Shown here: positions 27,625 through 36,960 of the stretch, one piece after another
Numbering within the stretch: position 1 is the stretch's first letter
Layout of the letters: every line of letters begins with the position of its first letter
DNA from: Leptospira levettii
GTDB taxonomy: Bacteria; Spirochaetota; Leptospiria; Leptospirales; Leptospiraceae
Assembly: GCF_002812085.1 (NCBI RefSeq)
Contig: NZ_NPDM01000001.1
Span: forward strand, 682,001-746,000
Reading direction: 5' to 3'
DNA: 64,000 nt
The notes under the pieces: model-generated
What the model saw: only the letters and a program-made list of their open reading frames with translations
Databases searched by the model: none
Told to the model about the DNA's origin: nothing
Position numbers and translations under genes: made by a program

Positions 27625-28629
27625 ATGAAACTGTATTCAAACAATGTACATAAAATGAAACAATATTCCTTACTATTACTCTTATTCATTTTCCCAACGA
27701 TACTTTTGGGAGATGAAACTAATACAAAGACACTAACTGATTACGAACCTATATTAAGAAATGCAATTACACAATTTGAAACTGTATTTAAAACTTCTCC
27801 GAAAAAACATGATCTCGTTGAACAAAAAGTAAATTTTATGATTAACCAAGCCATGAAAGGCGAAATTACTTTTTTAATCGATGTAAATGGAAATCAAGAT
27901 TTATCAGCAATGGGATTTGTTGATTTTTACAATGAAAACAAAAAACCAGCAATTGTCATAGGAACTTACTTTTTAGATCAATTTGATAAACATCCAAGTA
28001 TATTTTATTCTGCATTAGTGCATGAATTCACTCATGCTTATGATTTTTTTAATAGCCAACGTTATTTCATATTTTATAAAAATAATCGAATCGTAAAGGC
28101 GCTTTTTGAAGCTGATGCTTACGCAATTGAATCATTATTCATACAAAATTATCTGGTTTCTCAAAAAATCAAATTAACAAAATTCGAACAATTTTTATTG
28201 GATGATTTTGAAAAAACACAATTAACAAAAATCATATTGATCAATCAAATTGCCAGTTTGCCTTTATTACATGCCTTCCTTGAAATCAGAGATTCAAAAG
28301 ATTCTATCGAAAAGAAAGTCATTTCATTGAACGACATTGGAAAAAACTTAATTGAGAAATTTGATACAATTAAAGGCTTAAAAGATTATGACAATAAGAT
28401 GGAGATAATTGCATTTTATTTCACATATCATTTACTATTAGACCAATTAGTTTACGATATAGAACAAAAAGAAAGTGAAGTGATGATAGAACCAGAAACA
28501 TTTTCACTAGAAAAATACCCAACACTCTATCAAACAAAAAAACAAATCTCTGAAAAAGTAAAATCTTATGAAAATGAATTTGAAAAATATATCGTAAAAG
28601 AAAACCAGCGGATTCGAACCGAAATATAG
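27625..28629 (+). CDS. Exported zincin-like protein with HEFTH motif
   Basis: About 334 residues. A signal peptide (YSLLLLLFIFPTILLGD) precedes a protein with one strong motif: SALVHEFTHAYDFF, an HExxH zinc-metallopeptidase signature (His133, Glu134, His137). It is followed 25 residues later by FEADAYAIE (Glu162), which fits the third zinc ligand of gluzincin-type enzymes. The rest is helical and unfamiliar. ATG 27625 (AAAGGA about 13 bases upstream) or ATG 27655 are both possible starts. Proteolytic activity is inference. Probably co-transcribed with the exported protein upstream. Confidence 0.66.
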   Translation: MKLYSNNVHKMKQYSLLLLLFIFPTILLGDETNTKTLTDYEPILRNAITQFETVFKTSPKKHDLVEQKVNFMINQAMKGEITFLIDVNGNQDLSAMGFVDFYNENKKPAIVIGTYFLDQFDKHPSIFYSALVHEFTHAYDFFNSQRYFIFYKNNRIVKALFEADAYAIESLFIQNYLVSQKIKLTKFEQFLLDDFEKTQLTKIILINQIASLPLLHAFLEIRDSKDSIEKKVISLNDIGKNLIEKFDTIKGLKDYDNKMEIIAFYFTYHLLLDQLVYDIEQKESEVMIEPETFSLEKYPTLYQTKKQISEKVKSYENEFEKYIVKENQRIRTEI

Positions 28630-28663
28630 ACATTTTACGTAAGGACAAAATAGAAAGTTTCCA

Positions 28664-28693
28664 TTCAGAATCTTCTCATAAAAAAATTCTGAA
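28664..28693. terminator. Hairpin between convergent genes
   Basis: TTCAGAAT and ATTCTGAA pair perfectly (eight base pairs) around an A-rich loop. It lies between the plus-strand HEFTH gene, ending at 28629, and the minus-strand Big-domain lipoprotein, ending at 28734, so it could stop transcription from either side. No clean T tract; moderate support. Confidence 0.45.
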
Positions 28694-28733
28694 GTGAGTA
28701 AGTTTTAGAATTTCTACGAAAAAATTTTCGTTT

Positions 28734-30089
28734 CTATAAAAAAGTCAAATTCCATTGAGCACTACCTGGATTTACAGTCCCAACTAGTGTGAGCTCACCA
28801 GTGGATTCATTGATATTTAAATGTTTAATATTTCCGCTGTTGTCAGCAACATACGCATACCGACCTGCTGGTTCAATGATGATAAACCGTAAACTACTTC
28901 CAACAAATCCAGTTAAAGTTTGGAATAATGATATTCTACCATTATTTGGATCAACAGAATAACCTGAGATTGAAAAATTATTGATATCTACAGTATAATA
29001 AAATCGACCATTCGGATGAAAGGCAGAACCATTGATTGTCTTTGAGTGTAAGACAGAATCCACAAAACTCAAGTTACCTGATATGCTATCAAACCTTAAA
29101 ATTGTGATTGAAGGAAAGGAACCTACATACAAATAAATTCCATTGGGATGAGTGGCAATGCTCCCTGACCCATCATTGGCAAATGTTGGACTGGTTCCAA
29201 CCAAAGTTAAATTTCCATCGTTATAGTTAATTCGATAGGATACAACTTCCGTTAGGTTTTGACTGAGATAAAAAATAAAATTTCCATTCCGCGAGATTTG
29301 GATTTGCGAATGCCCAATAGAAGTAGAAAAGGAATTAATAAATGTTAGAGTACCATCCCCATTTATAGAAAAGGCTCTAATTGATTGTGTACCTTCTGAT
29401 GCAAGATACACATACTTACCATTAGGAGTCACTACTAAATTGCGAGGATTGGCACCAGCGATTGTATTACCATTTGCTGTTAATGCCCCTGTGCTTTGGT
29501 TGATGAGAAAATGCGATATGTTCCCACTCCCAAAATCTCCAGTGAACAAATACTTTCCACCTGGATCTGTCACAATTCCATTTGGGTCACTTCCTGGAAG
29601 GACGGAAGCTGTACCATTCGATGTTAAAACACCGCTGACCTCATCCATCGTTAAGTGACCAACACTATCGATAAAATTAAGAGTCGTATAGACATATCCA
29701 GAATAGACGGAAACGGCACTCACGGCACTCGCCCTTCCATCAAGAGTCGAGGCAATGATTGAAACTTTACCATTCGAAATCCCTTGCACAAGACCAGTTT
29801 GATCAACTGTTGCTACTGAAACATCACTACTAGACCATTGAAAACTTGTACTAGTATTTTGACCGAAAACAAAGTATTGAGCCGATAACTGTAAGGTTTG
29901 GCCTTTTTTGATACCGGCCCAATTTCGATTGAGTTCGACATAATAATTTTGATTCGCAAGGAATAACCAAAAGAGGAGAGAATCTCGAGAATCATTGTTT
30001 TTCTCGGAACATAACACCTGTTGTACAATGGGATTGAGAAGACAGGCATTCAAACTCAACATAGTTAAAAATAGTAAAATAAATTTCAA
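28734..30089 (-). CDS. Lipoprotein with Big_2 domain and beta-propeller
   Basis: 451 residues. The leader MKFILLFLTMLSLNAC ends in a lipobox. A bacterial immunoglobulin-like Big_2 domain (about 50-130: KKGQTLQLSAQYFVFGQNTSTSFQWSSSDVSVATVDQTGLVQGISNGKVSIIAS) precedes a seven-bladed YVTN/lactonase-like propeller (PNGIVTDPGGKYLFTGDFGSGNISHFLINQSTGALTANG and similar). Lipid-anchored, surface or periplasmic. Big domains in Leptospira often serve adhesion, but this is not evidence of it here. Confidence 0.82.
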   Translation of the reverse strand: MKFILLFLTMLSLNACLLNPIVQQVLCSEKNNDSRDSLLFWLFLANQNYYVELNRNWAGIKKGQTLQLSAQYFVFGQNTSTSFQWSSSDVSVATVDQTGLVQGISNGKVSIIASTLDGRASAVSAVSVYSGYVYTTLNFIDSVGHLTMDEVSGVLTSNGTASVLPGSDPNGIVTDPGGKYLFTGDFGSGNISHFLINQSTGALTANGNTIAGANPRNLVVTPNGKYVYLASEGTQSIRAFSINGDGTLTFINSFSTSIGHSQIQISRNGNFIFYLSQNLTEVVSYRINYNDGNLTLVGTSPTFANDGSGSIATHPNGIYLYVGSFPSITILRFDSISGNLSFVDSVLHSKTINGSAFHPNGRFYYTVDINNFSISGYSVDPNNGRISLFQTLTGFVGSSLRFIIIEPAGRYAYVADNSGNIKHLNINESTGELTLVGTVNPGSAQWNLTFL

Positions 30090-30331
30090 AACTAATCCCT
30101 ATTTATTGTACAAAAAATATTATATTCAACACTTTCAACAAACATACATAAAACGGATTTTTTTTTGTCATTCCAAATTCGAATGGGTGGCTAAAAATTG
30201 GAGATGCCCTAACAGACAGATGGTGTTTTATGGTTGCATAAATGTTAAAAAAGAATCAAACTACTATCAAGTTTCAATGATCTTATCTATTGTTGGTAAT
30301 GTATCATACAAAAGCTTTTGAATTGACCTAT

Positions 30332-30868
30332 ATGAACCAAGATGAACTCCTCCACATTTTAAAAGAAAGATTTGAAAGTTTCCCAAACCGTCACAAGGGA
30401 ATTCAATGGAATTGGATTGAAGAAAAATTAAAAAATCATCCAGACAAAGTAACTGTGCTTAAGCGAATGGAAGAATCTGGTGGCGAACCAGACATTGTCT
30501 TTTACGATAAAAAAAATAAACTCATTACCTTCTTTGATTGTTCACAAGAATCACCAGAAGGCAGAAGGAGTTGTTGTTATGACAACGATGCTCTCCAATC
30601 TAGAAAAATGAACAAACCTAAAAACAATGCCATTGATTTTGCAAACAAAATTGGTGCAAAATTGTTAAATGAAGAACAATATCGATACTTACAATCTCTT
30701 GGAGAATTTGACAAAAAAACATCCAGTTGGATCGAAACTCCGAACCAGATCAGAAAGTTAGGTGGTGCACTCTTTTGTGATTATCGATATGGAACAGTTT
30801 TTGTTTATCATAATGGAGCAGATTCCTATTATGCTGTCAGAGGTTTTAGATGTTCAATTACATTTTAG
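30332..30868 (+). CDS. DUF4256 protein
   Basis: About 178 residues, cytoplasmic, matching DUF4256 throughout: LLHILKERFESFPNRHKGIQWNWIEEKL, MEESGGEPDIVFYDKK, FFDCSQESPEGRRSCCYD, NAIDFANKIGAKLLNEEQYRYLQSLGEFDKKTSSWI. ATG 30332 is taken; an ATG at 30290 would add 14 unrelated residues. Its 3' end overlaps the convergent MASE1 kinase by 11 bases. Function of the family unknown. Confidence 0.85.
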   Translation: MNQDELLHILKERFESFPNRHKGIQWNWIEEKLKNHPDKVTVLKRMEESGGEPDIVFYDKKNKLITFFDCSQESPEGRRSCCYDNDALQSRKMNKPKNNAIDFANKIGAKLLNEEQYRYLQSLGEFDKKTSSWIETPNQIRKLGGALFCDYRYGTVFVYHNGADSYYAVRGFRCSITF

Positions 30869-33617
30869 AATCAATTGATTTTGAAAATATTTTATAAATC
30901 GAATTAAGTAACTCAGATAGAATAATTGGTTTTTTGACACAATCATCCATTCCATTTTCTAAGTACTCTTGTATCTGAGAATCCATGTTATTGGCAGTTA
31001 ATGCAATAATTGGTATACGTTGGTATTCATCTTTACGATTTCTGATACGTTTGGTAGTTTCCAATCCATCCAGTTCTGGCATTTGAACATCCATAAGTAT
31101 TAAATCATATTTTTTACTCTCATCAACAAGAGACGCATCTAAAAGTTGAATCGTTTCTATGCCATTTGAAGCAATCGTTACGTGAACTTTTTCCTTCTCT
31201 AAAACCTTTCTAACAAATTTCTGATTCAGGAGATTATCTTCTGCAACAAGCACGTTTATATTTTTTAAATTAAAGGTCTCAGGTGATTCAATTCGCGGGA
31301 TGAATTGTTTAGGAACAGATACCTGGTGGAATGGAATCGTAAACTTAAAGGTAGATCCAATATTCAAAATACTATCAACTTTGATTTCTCCACCCATCAA
31401 ATTCACTAATTGTTTTGAAATGTATAAACCTAAACCAGCTCCCTCAAATCGTTTTGTTCTAGCATCTTCCAATTGGACAAATCGATCAAATAATCTTTTA
31501 ATATTCTCATCTGAAATTCCTATCCCCGTATCGTGAACACAAAATTCAATAAACTTTCGACTTGGATCTAATTTTACTGCTAATGTGATAATTCCACTCG
31601 GCGTAAATTTCAATGAATTACTAATCAAATTGTTTAATACTTGCCTCAATCGATTTTCATCGACCAATATATGTAAGTTAGTATCTTCAATTGTAAAATC
31701 CAAATTAAATTTTAGATTTTTTTCAATCACATCAGATTGAAACAACAACTGTATGTCTCGACAAAGTTTATATACATTTGTTTCAGTTGGGATAATTTCT
31801 AATTTATGGTTTTCTAATTTGGATACATCCAAGATATCATTGATGATCGTTAGAAGCGATAAAACAGACTTTTTAGCATTGTCCAAATAATCCTTTTGCT
31901 CAAGATCCACATTGGTTTCTTCTAACAATGTTAACATCCCCAAAACCCCATTCATAGGGGTGCGAATCTCATGACTCATGTTTGCAAGAAACTCTGACTT
32001 TACTCGGTTTGCTTTTTGCAATTCGAAAGTTCTTTTTTCAACAATTTCTTGGATGCTCTTTTCTTTTCCAAGAATGATGAGCATTAGTATTCCAAGAAGT
32101 CCCGTTAACAAGGAAGAAATAATGAGTATAAATCGAGAAGCGTTTGTTAAGTTTTTTTCAAAATATTCTTTTGTAGCAACAATTCTAAATGTCAGAAGAT
32201 GGCTTCCAATCTTCATTCTATGACTATGAGAAAAATCAGAGAATATTTTTTCCTGTGAAGCAATACAATTACGATTATATACTTCATTAGTATTTTCATC
32301 ATCACTTTCCAATATTTGCACACAAAGATTATTTTGATCACTTCCAATTAATGATTTTTTAATAATTGTAATGATTTTAATAACGGCAGTTGCAAATCCA
32401 TATTCACCATCATTTCTATTCAAAGGATAAAATACTAACAAACCAGTATTATCTGATCCCTTTTGGATTAAATTTACTTTTCCAGTCATTTCCAATCGAT
32501 TTGTTTCCATTGCGTTTAGTAAGGCTTTTTTTCGAATTGGATTTGAGAAAACATCATACCCTACTGCAGATTCGTTGCCAAGAATAGGATAAATATATCG
32601 TATAAAAATATATTTCTCTTTGGTTTGTGAAATTTTGGATTCATTTCCTTCCTTATAATTAATTCCTATTGAACTAGGATAATCGATCTTTAACCTCGAT
32701 TCGTATTCAATACGTTTTGCATTCGGTATTAAAACATTCCAAGATAAAGCAGAAACACTTTCTGTTTCATCCAATATAGATTTTGCATAAGTATCAAAAT
32801 CTTTTTTAGTCATGTTTTTTTGTAGGCTAATAAAAGAACCTAATGACTTTACAACACGTAAATTTTCCAAAATACGGTTTTCGATTTCTGAAGATATGAT
32901 TTGTCCATCAGACTTAATTCTGTACTGGATAAATTCTTTTTCCCAATCTCTTGTTACAAAAAAAATTGTAAGTGTAAGAAGAAATGTTCCCATCGTTGCG
33001 GAAGTAAAAAGAACTAAACGCATTCCGGTTTCTTCTTTTAATAACCATTTGTATGTCAAAATGAGAATGGGAGTAAATATGATGATTCCAATTGAATCAC
33101 CTAACCACCACGTAAACCATGTTTGAAATAAAAAATCTTTGTAAATGATACCGAAAGACAATAATGAAATGCTACCAATCAGGGAAGACACAATCGCTGC
33201 GGATGGACCAGCTAAAACAAAAAAAGATAATAGATCCCTTACCGAAAAAATATTCAATTTTGAATCTGAATATTTCTTAAGTAAATATCCACCAAACAAT
33301 GCTGAGATGGAATTACCAATCGAGATAAAAATATTTTGAGGATTGTTTGTGATCGTTTTGAACCAGTTGAAATCTGGATCAAAAAAATGTGTGTTAGTAA
33401 AATAAGCTGCTAAAAAAAGCGCAAACCAAATTCGATTACCAAAGATTAATATAAAACCAAGAGCAAATCCTGCAGGTGGCCAAACGGGAGTGCTGTAACC
33501 ATCAATCGAAGATAGGTATAAACTTAGTTTTCCAGAAGCGAAATAAACTACAAAAACAAATAAAAATGCACCTATTTTCCGAAAAAAATAACTCATCCTA
33601 TCATCTAAAGAGTGCAT
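30858..33617 (-). CDS. MASE1-CHASE hybrid sensor histidine kinase
   Basis: 919 residues. An N-terminal MASE1 membrane sensor (about 10-225, seven or eight helices; FASGKLSLYLS, STPVWPPAGFALG), then a periplasmic CHASE-type domain (about 240-490) and a last transmembrane helix. HisKA follows with MSHEIRTPMNGVLGMLTLLEE, HATPase_c with NNLISNSLKFTPSG, DTGIGIS and GAGLGLYISK, and a C-terminal receiver with LMDVQMPELDGLE. The periplasmic domain suggests sensing of an external small ligand. No regulator gene is adjacent; the output is not visible. Confidence 0.88.
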   Translation of the reverse strand: MHSLDDRMSYFFRKIGAFLFVFVVYFASGKLSLYLSSIDGYSTPVWPPAGFALGFILIFGNRIWFALFLAAYFTNTHFFDPDFNWFKTITNNPQNIFISIGNSISALFGGYLLKKYSDSKLNIFSVRDLLSFFVLAGPSAAIVSSLIGSISLLSFGIIYKDFLFQTWFTWWLGDSIGIIIFTPILILTYKWLLKEETGMRLVLFTSATMGTFLLTLTIFFVTRDWEKEFIQYRIKSDGQIISSEIENRILENLRVVKSLGSFISLQKNMTKKDFDTYAKSILDETESVSALSWNVLIPNAKRIEYESRLKIDYPSSIGINYKEGNESKISQTKEKYIFIRYIYPILGNESAVGYDVFSNPIRKKALLNAMETNRLEMTGKVNLIQKGSDNTGLLVFYPLNRNDGEYGFATAVIKIITIIKKSLIGSDQNNLCVQILESDDENTNEVYNRNCIASQEKIFSDFSHSHRMKIGSHLLTFRIVATKEYFEKNLTNASRFILIISSLLTGLLGILMLIILGKEKSIQEIVEKRTFELQKANRVKSEFLANMSHEIRTPMNGVLGMLTLLEETNVDLEQKDYLDNAKKSVLSLLTIINDILDVSKLENHKLEIIPTETNVYKLCRDIQLLFQSDVIEKNLKFNLDFTIEDTNLHILVDENRLRQVLNNLISNSLKFTPSGIITLAVKLDPSRKFIEFCVHDTGIGISDENIKRLFDRFVQLEDARTKRFEGAGLGLYISKQLVNLMGGEIKVDSILNIGSTFKFTIPFHQVSVPKQFIPRIESPETFNLKNINVLVAEDNLLNQKFVRKVLEKEKVHVTIASNGIETIQLLDASLVDESKKYDLILMDVQMPELDGLETTKRIRNRKDEYQRIPIIALTANNMDSQIQEYLENGMDDCVKKPIILSELLNSIYKIFSKSIDSKM

Positions 33618-34067
33618 ACTCTTATAGAGACGAGTAAAAAATTAAGAATCTATACCAATTCAAAACGTGAAGGCGAAATTTTAATCAATTTTGAGTTTTT
33701 AGCGACATATAGAATTGAAATCACAAAAAATGTTCAAGAATCAGACAGATCCATCTTCTGCGAGTATTCTTATTTTTTCTAATATTTGCCTCCAGTTTTA
33801 CTCTGAATGTTTTTGTTGTTCTTCTGAAAAAAATCCTGTTTGGCAAAGAGATAAAATGACACCTTCTTTTTTTTCCACCAAATTCATTGTAATGACGGAA
33901 TAGCTTTCTGGTATGTTTGGCATTCCCGAGAAACTTGAAAAATAGGAATACTTAAATTCTTTTTGAAACTCTAAATTTAAAATTGTTCCATGGAGTTTTG
34001 GATTGTAAAAACACCTCAATAAATGATAGGACAAAGTCCAGAAAAGTACCTAGAATCATTAAAATGA
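33618..34067. other. Intergenic stretch, no supported gene
   Basis: About 450 bases between two minus-strand genes. Open frames of 62 and 78 codons (33715-33903 plus, 33798-34034 minus) overlap each other, lack ribosome sites and match nothing. The promoter of the MASE1 kinase should lie next to 33618, and a terminator hairpin for creD lies at the other end. Confidence 0.45.
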
Positions 34068-34100
34068 ACTCTGTAGCAAATTTGAAATTCACTACAGAGT
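34068..34100 (-). terminator. Probable terminator of the creBCD-like operon
   Basis: ACTCTGTAG and CTACAGAGT pair perfectly (nine base pairs). The hairpin begins 10 bases after the creD stop on the minus strand and is followed there by a moderately T-rich stretch (TTCATTTTAATG). Confidence 0.55.
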
Positions 34101-34109
34101 ATATTTGAT

Positions 34110-35441
34110 CTATTTGTTTTCTATATTCATTCCGAATTCATACCAATTTACCTTTCTGGTAAAATGCATTACAAGTGCCAATATCATAAAGAGTGTGATT
34201 GATCCGAGTAACAACGCTTGGTCTTCTGATGCTAATATGATATACAAAAATGAATATAAAAAGAGATAATAAATTCCTGTCATAATCCCTTTTTTCTTAT
34301 TCTTTAACGCATGGATTGCATAATAACTAATTAAAAAAGTCACTGAGAGAGACGAAATCATGTAGGAAACTAAATATCCAATATGTTCAGATAAGGATAA
34401 GTTGAGAACATAAAAGATAACCATAGCACATCCAATTAACACATATTGAATTGGATGTAATAAAATTCCACCAAACACTTCCATGAGAAAAAATAGTGTA
34501 AAACTCGTAACTATAAAAAGTAATCCATACTTTACTGAACGTTCTAATTTTAGATAGTGATCAACCGGAATCAATAAACTCACTCCAAATGCAGAATTAT
34601 GAATTGAGTTAAGAATCGAATCGTCCAATGAATGAATCACTTGTGGAAATGAACGTGAAAAATAAGATGTTTCCCAAAGAGAACGAAAACCACCATCAAA
34701 AATCTCTCTATCAACTGGTAAAATATTTCCATTGAAAGAAGGATCTCTCCAATTAGATTCCATCATCATTTTTGTTTTTTTTCCAATCGGAATGATTGAA
34801 AAAGTATCTGATCCTTTTAAGGAAACATCCATAGTAAAAACAGAATTTCCTTCATTCTCCTCTAATTGAATGGGAAGGCTCATTCCCGAAGGAAAAAAAT
34901 TTGATTTTGTACCTGGTGTAAATGTTTTTTCTTTGCCATTCCAAGTTAATTTTAGATCACCACCTAAACCTTTTAAGTCGGTTACTGAAACAATAACTCT
35001 GATATCATCCCAATAAATGTATGTTGTATCTAATGGAAAATCTGTTATTTTTACGGGTGCAAACTTTCCCTTTGCATTAATTTTACTTGTGTAGAGTGGA
35101 ATATGATAAATTCCTCTTTTTCTTTCTTCTGTTACCATCCCTACTTGGTATGAAAGATCTTCTGGAAGAAAATATGCATACTCTGTGATATAATCCCATT
35201 TTTCTTTGGATTGTGCATTCCCTGACTTTGGAATTCTTATGTTATACGGAATAACTAAAATTGGTCCAAGGAATGTTTGGTTTTGACTCCACTTTTCTCC
35301 TACTTCAGAAACTGCATCTAGTCTAGATTGATTTCTCTCTTCAATTAAGGAACCAACCATAGAAAGGGGAATGATAAATAATATGATCATCACACCGAGG
35401 ATCATAAGACGTAAATTGATAGACGAAATTAGTTTGCTCAT
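34110..35441 (-). CDS. creD: CreD-like inner membrane protein
   Basis: 443 residues, close to the E. coli CreD length (450). One N-terminal helix (LRLMILGVMIILFIIPLSMVGSLIEER), a large periplasmic beta-rich domain and a C-terminal group of five or six helices (YGLLFIVTSFTLFFLMEVFGG, HPIQYVLIGCAMVIFYVLNLSLSEHIG) are the family pattern. CreD affects envelope integrity and, in other Gram-negatives, beta-lactam and colicin responses. It is the third gene of a regulator-kinase-creD operon, 78 bases after the kinase gene. Confidence 0.88.
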   Translation of the reverse strand: MSKLISSINLRLMILGVMIILFIIPLSMVGSLIEERNQSRLDAVSEVGEKWSQNQTFLGPILVIPYNIRIPKSGNAQSKEKWDYITEYAYFLPEDLSYQVGMVTEERKRGIYHIPLYTSKINAKGKFAPVKITDFPLDTTYIYWDDIRVIVSVTDLKGLGGDLKLTWNGKEKTFTPGTKSNFFPSGMSLPIQLEENEGNSVFTMDVSLKGSDTFSIIPIGKKTKMMMESNWRDPSFNGNILPVDREIFDGGFRSLWETSYFSRSFPQVIHSLDDSILNSIHNSAFGVSLLIPVDHYLKLERSVKYGLLFIVTSFTLFFLMEVFGGILLHPIQYVLIGCAMVIFYVLNLSLSEHIGYLVSYMISSLSVTFLISYYAIHALKNKKKGIMTGIYYLFLYSFLYIILASEDQALLLGSITLFMILALVMHFTRKVNWYEFGMNIENK

Positions 35442-35519
35442 ACAAAACTCCTACAGATTTACTGTAACTGAAACTAGTGAGCAAATTATGATGGCAATGT
35501 GAGGATTGTGTGAGCATTA

Positions 35520-36956
35520 CTATTTTTGGAACAAAATGCTCACTTCCACTCCCTTCGGAGACCTATTTTGTATCTTCAATTCTGCTTTGTGAAAATCTAA
35601 AATTTCTTTTACGATACTTAATCCAAGACCAGAACTTTTTCTCTGGCCAATTGGTCTAGGTAAGGAAAAAAATTTATCTGTAACTTTTGTTAATGCAAAT
35701 TCAGGTATCAATTGCCCCTGGTCAGAAATGATTAATTTTGTTTGAAGATTGGAAGTAGATTCTAAATGTATGGTAATCAAATCATTTTGATTTGCAAAAT
35801 CGATAGAATTTCGAATTATATTTTCTATGGCCATCCGTAGGTAGTTTTGATTTCCTTTGATCATAACTGAAACTTCTGGAAATATTTTTTTAAGTGATAA
35901 AGATTTTCTTTCTAATTCAATTTCAAAACGAAACAATATTTCATTTAAAAAAGAAACCAAATCAATCGTATCATTTAATTCGATTGAATTTTTACCTTCC
36001 AATGAAGATAATTCCAATAACTGATCGATAAGATTTTGGATCCGTTTCGCCTCCGAATCAATTGTTTTTGTTAGGCGATCCATCTCATTTGGATGAGACT
36101 GTATTAGTTCTACTGCCGCAAGTATCGAAGACAAAGGACTTTTCACTTCATGAGTTAAAGTTTGCACATATGACTCTACATATTTTTTTCCTTCCAACTC
36201 AACTACCAATTGATCTACTTCTTTTCCCAACTCGTTTAGTTCCTTCATCCCTAATTTTGGGAACGGATTTTTCTCCTTATTACGTAAGGCCGTAATATAT
36301 TGAGACAAACGTAAAATCGGGCGAAAACTAATATAAGCAAGTAAACTAAATACAATGGCAATGGACGAGGCGACGAGTAATGAGATTCGCCAAAATTTAT
36401 GTTTTGCTTCTTCGATGAATGGAATGACACCTATTTTCGGTTTGATGACTGTTAATACACCAATAATCTGATTCTGAAAACGAATGGGAGAGGCAATGAA
36501 CAATGCTCCTTCTTTTTCTGTTTCGATCATTTTACTGGATCTAACTCCATATTTTCCTTTTAAAGTTAAATAAACATCATTGTATTTGGAATAGTCAAGG
36601 CCCTCACGATAACTCTCAGAATCAAAAATCACGATTCCATATGCATCAGTAATGTATATTTGAAGATCTGCATTTGTTTTTAATAATGAATAAATTTTTG
36701 CTTCAAAACTGCGATTACGCACATTTTGAAATGGTTTTCTAAATAATGATTCAACTAAAGATTTAAGATGGAACCTTTCATTTGGATTTGAATTGATTCG
36801 TTCTTCAACAATTGCAGAAAGAACATGAGTTGTGTCGTTTAATGATTCCTCGATAGTTTCCATATATCGAGGACGAATTGATTCTTCGGTTTTATCGATT
36901 AAGTAATAAAAACCGATTGATAAGATAAAAAAAAACTGATGATAATTCGTAACCAA
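35520..36956 (-). CDS. creC: CreC-like sensor histidine kinase; apparent frameshift at its start
   Basis: Membrane histidine kinase of the CreC type: N-terminal helix, periplasmic sensor (about 25-165: RPRYMETIEESLNDTTHVLSAIVEERI), second helix, HAMP-like linker, HisKA with TLTHEVKSPLSSILAAVELIQ, and HATPase_c with NIIRNSIDFA, ISDQGQLIP and SSGLGLSIV. The frame given opens at a weak TTG (36956). The natural start, ATG 36964, overlaps the creB stop (ATGA) behind AAAGGAAA, but runs into a stop after about 21 codons. A one-base change in a nine-T tract (36927-36935) would join it to the main frame as MNLWLRIIIS + FFFILSIGFYYLI. This is a sequencing error, a phase-off allele or slippage. Confidence 0.82.
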   Translation of the reverse strand: MVTNYHQFFFILSIGFYYLIDKTEESIRPRYMETIEESLNDTTHVLSAIVEERINSNPNERFHLKSLVESLFRKPFQNVRNRSFEAKIYSLLKTNADLQIYITDAYGIVIFDSESYREGLDYSKYNDVYLTLKGKYGVRSSKMIETEKEGALFIASPIRFQNQIIGVLTVIKPKIGVIPFIEEAKHKFWRISLLVASSIAIVFSLLAYISFRPILRLSQYITALRNKEKNPFPKLGMKELNELGKEVDQLVVELEGKKYVESYVQTLTHEVKSPLSSILAAVELIQSHPNEMDRLTKTIDSEAKRIQNLIDQLLELSSLEGKNSIELNDTIDLVSFLNEILFRFEIELERKSLSLKKIFPEVSVMIKGNQNYLRMAIENIIRNSIDFANQNDLITIHLESTSNLQTKLIISDQGQLIPEFALTKVTDKFFSLPRPIGQRKSSGLGLSIVKEILDFHKAELKIQNRSPKGVEVSILFQK

Positions 36957-36960
36957 AGAT

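Noticed and set aside
33715..34034. Two overlapping short frames on opposite strands
   Set aside because: Neither has a ribosome site, signal peptide or domain; they overlap each other in an AT-rich gap.
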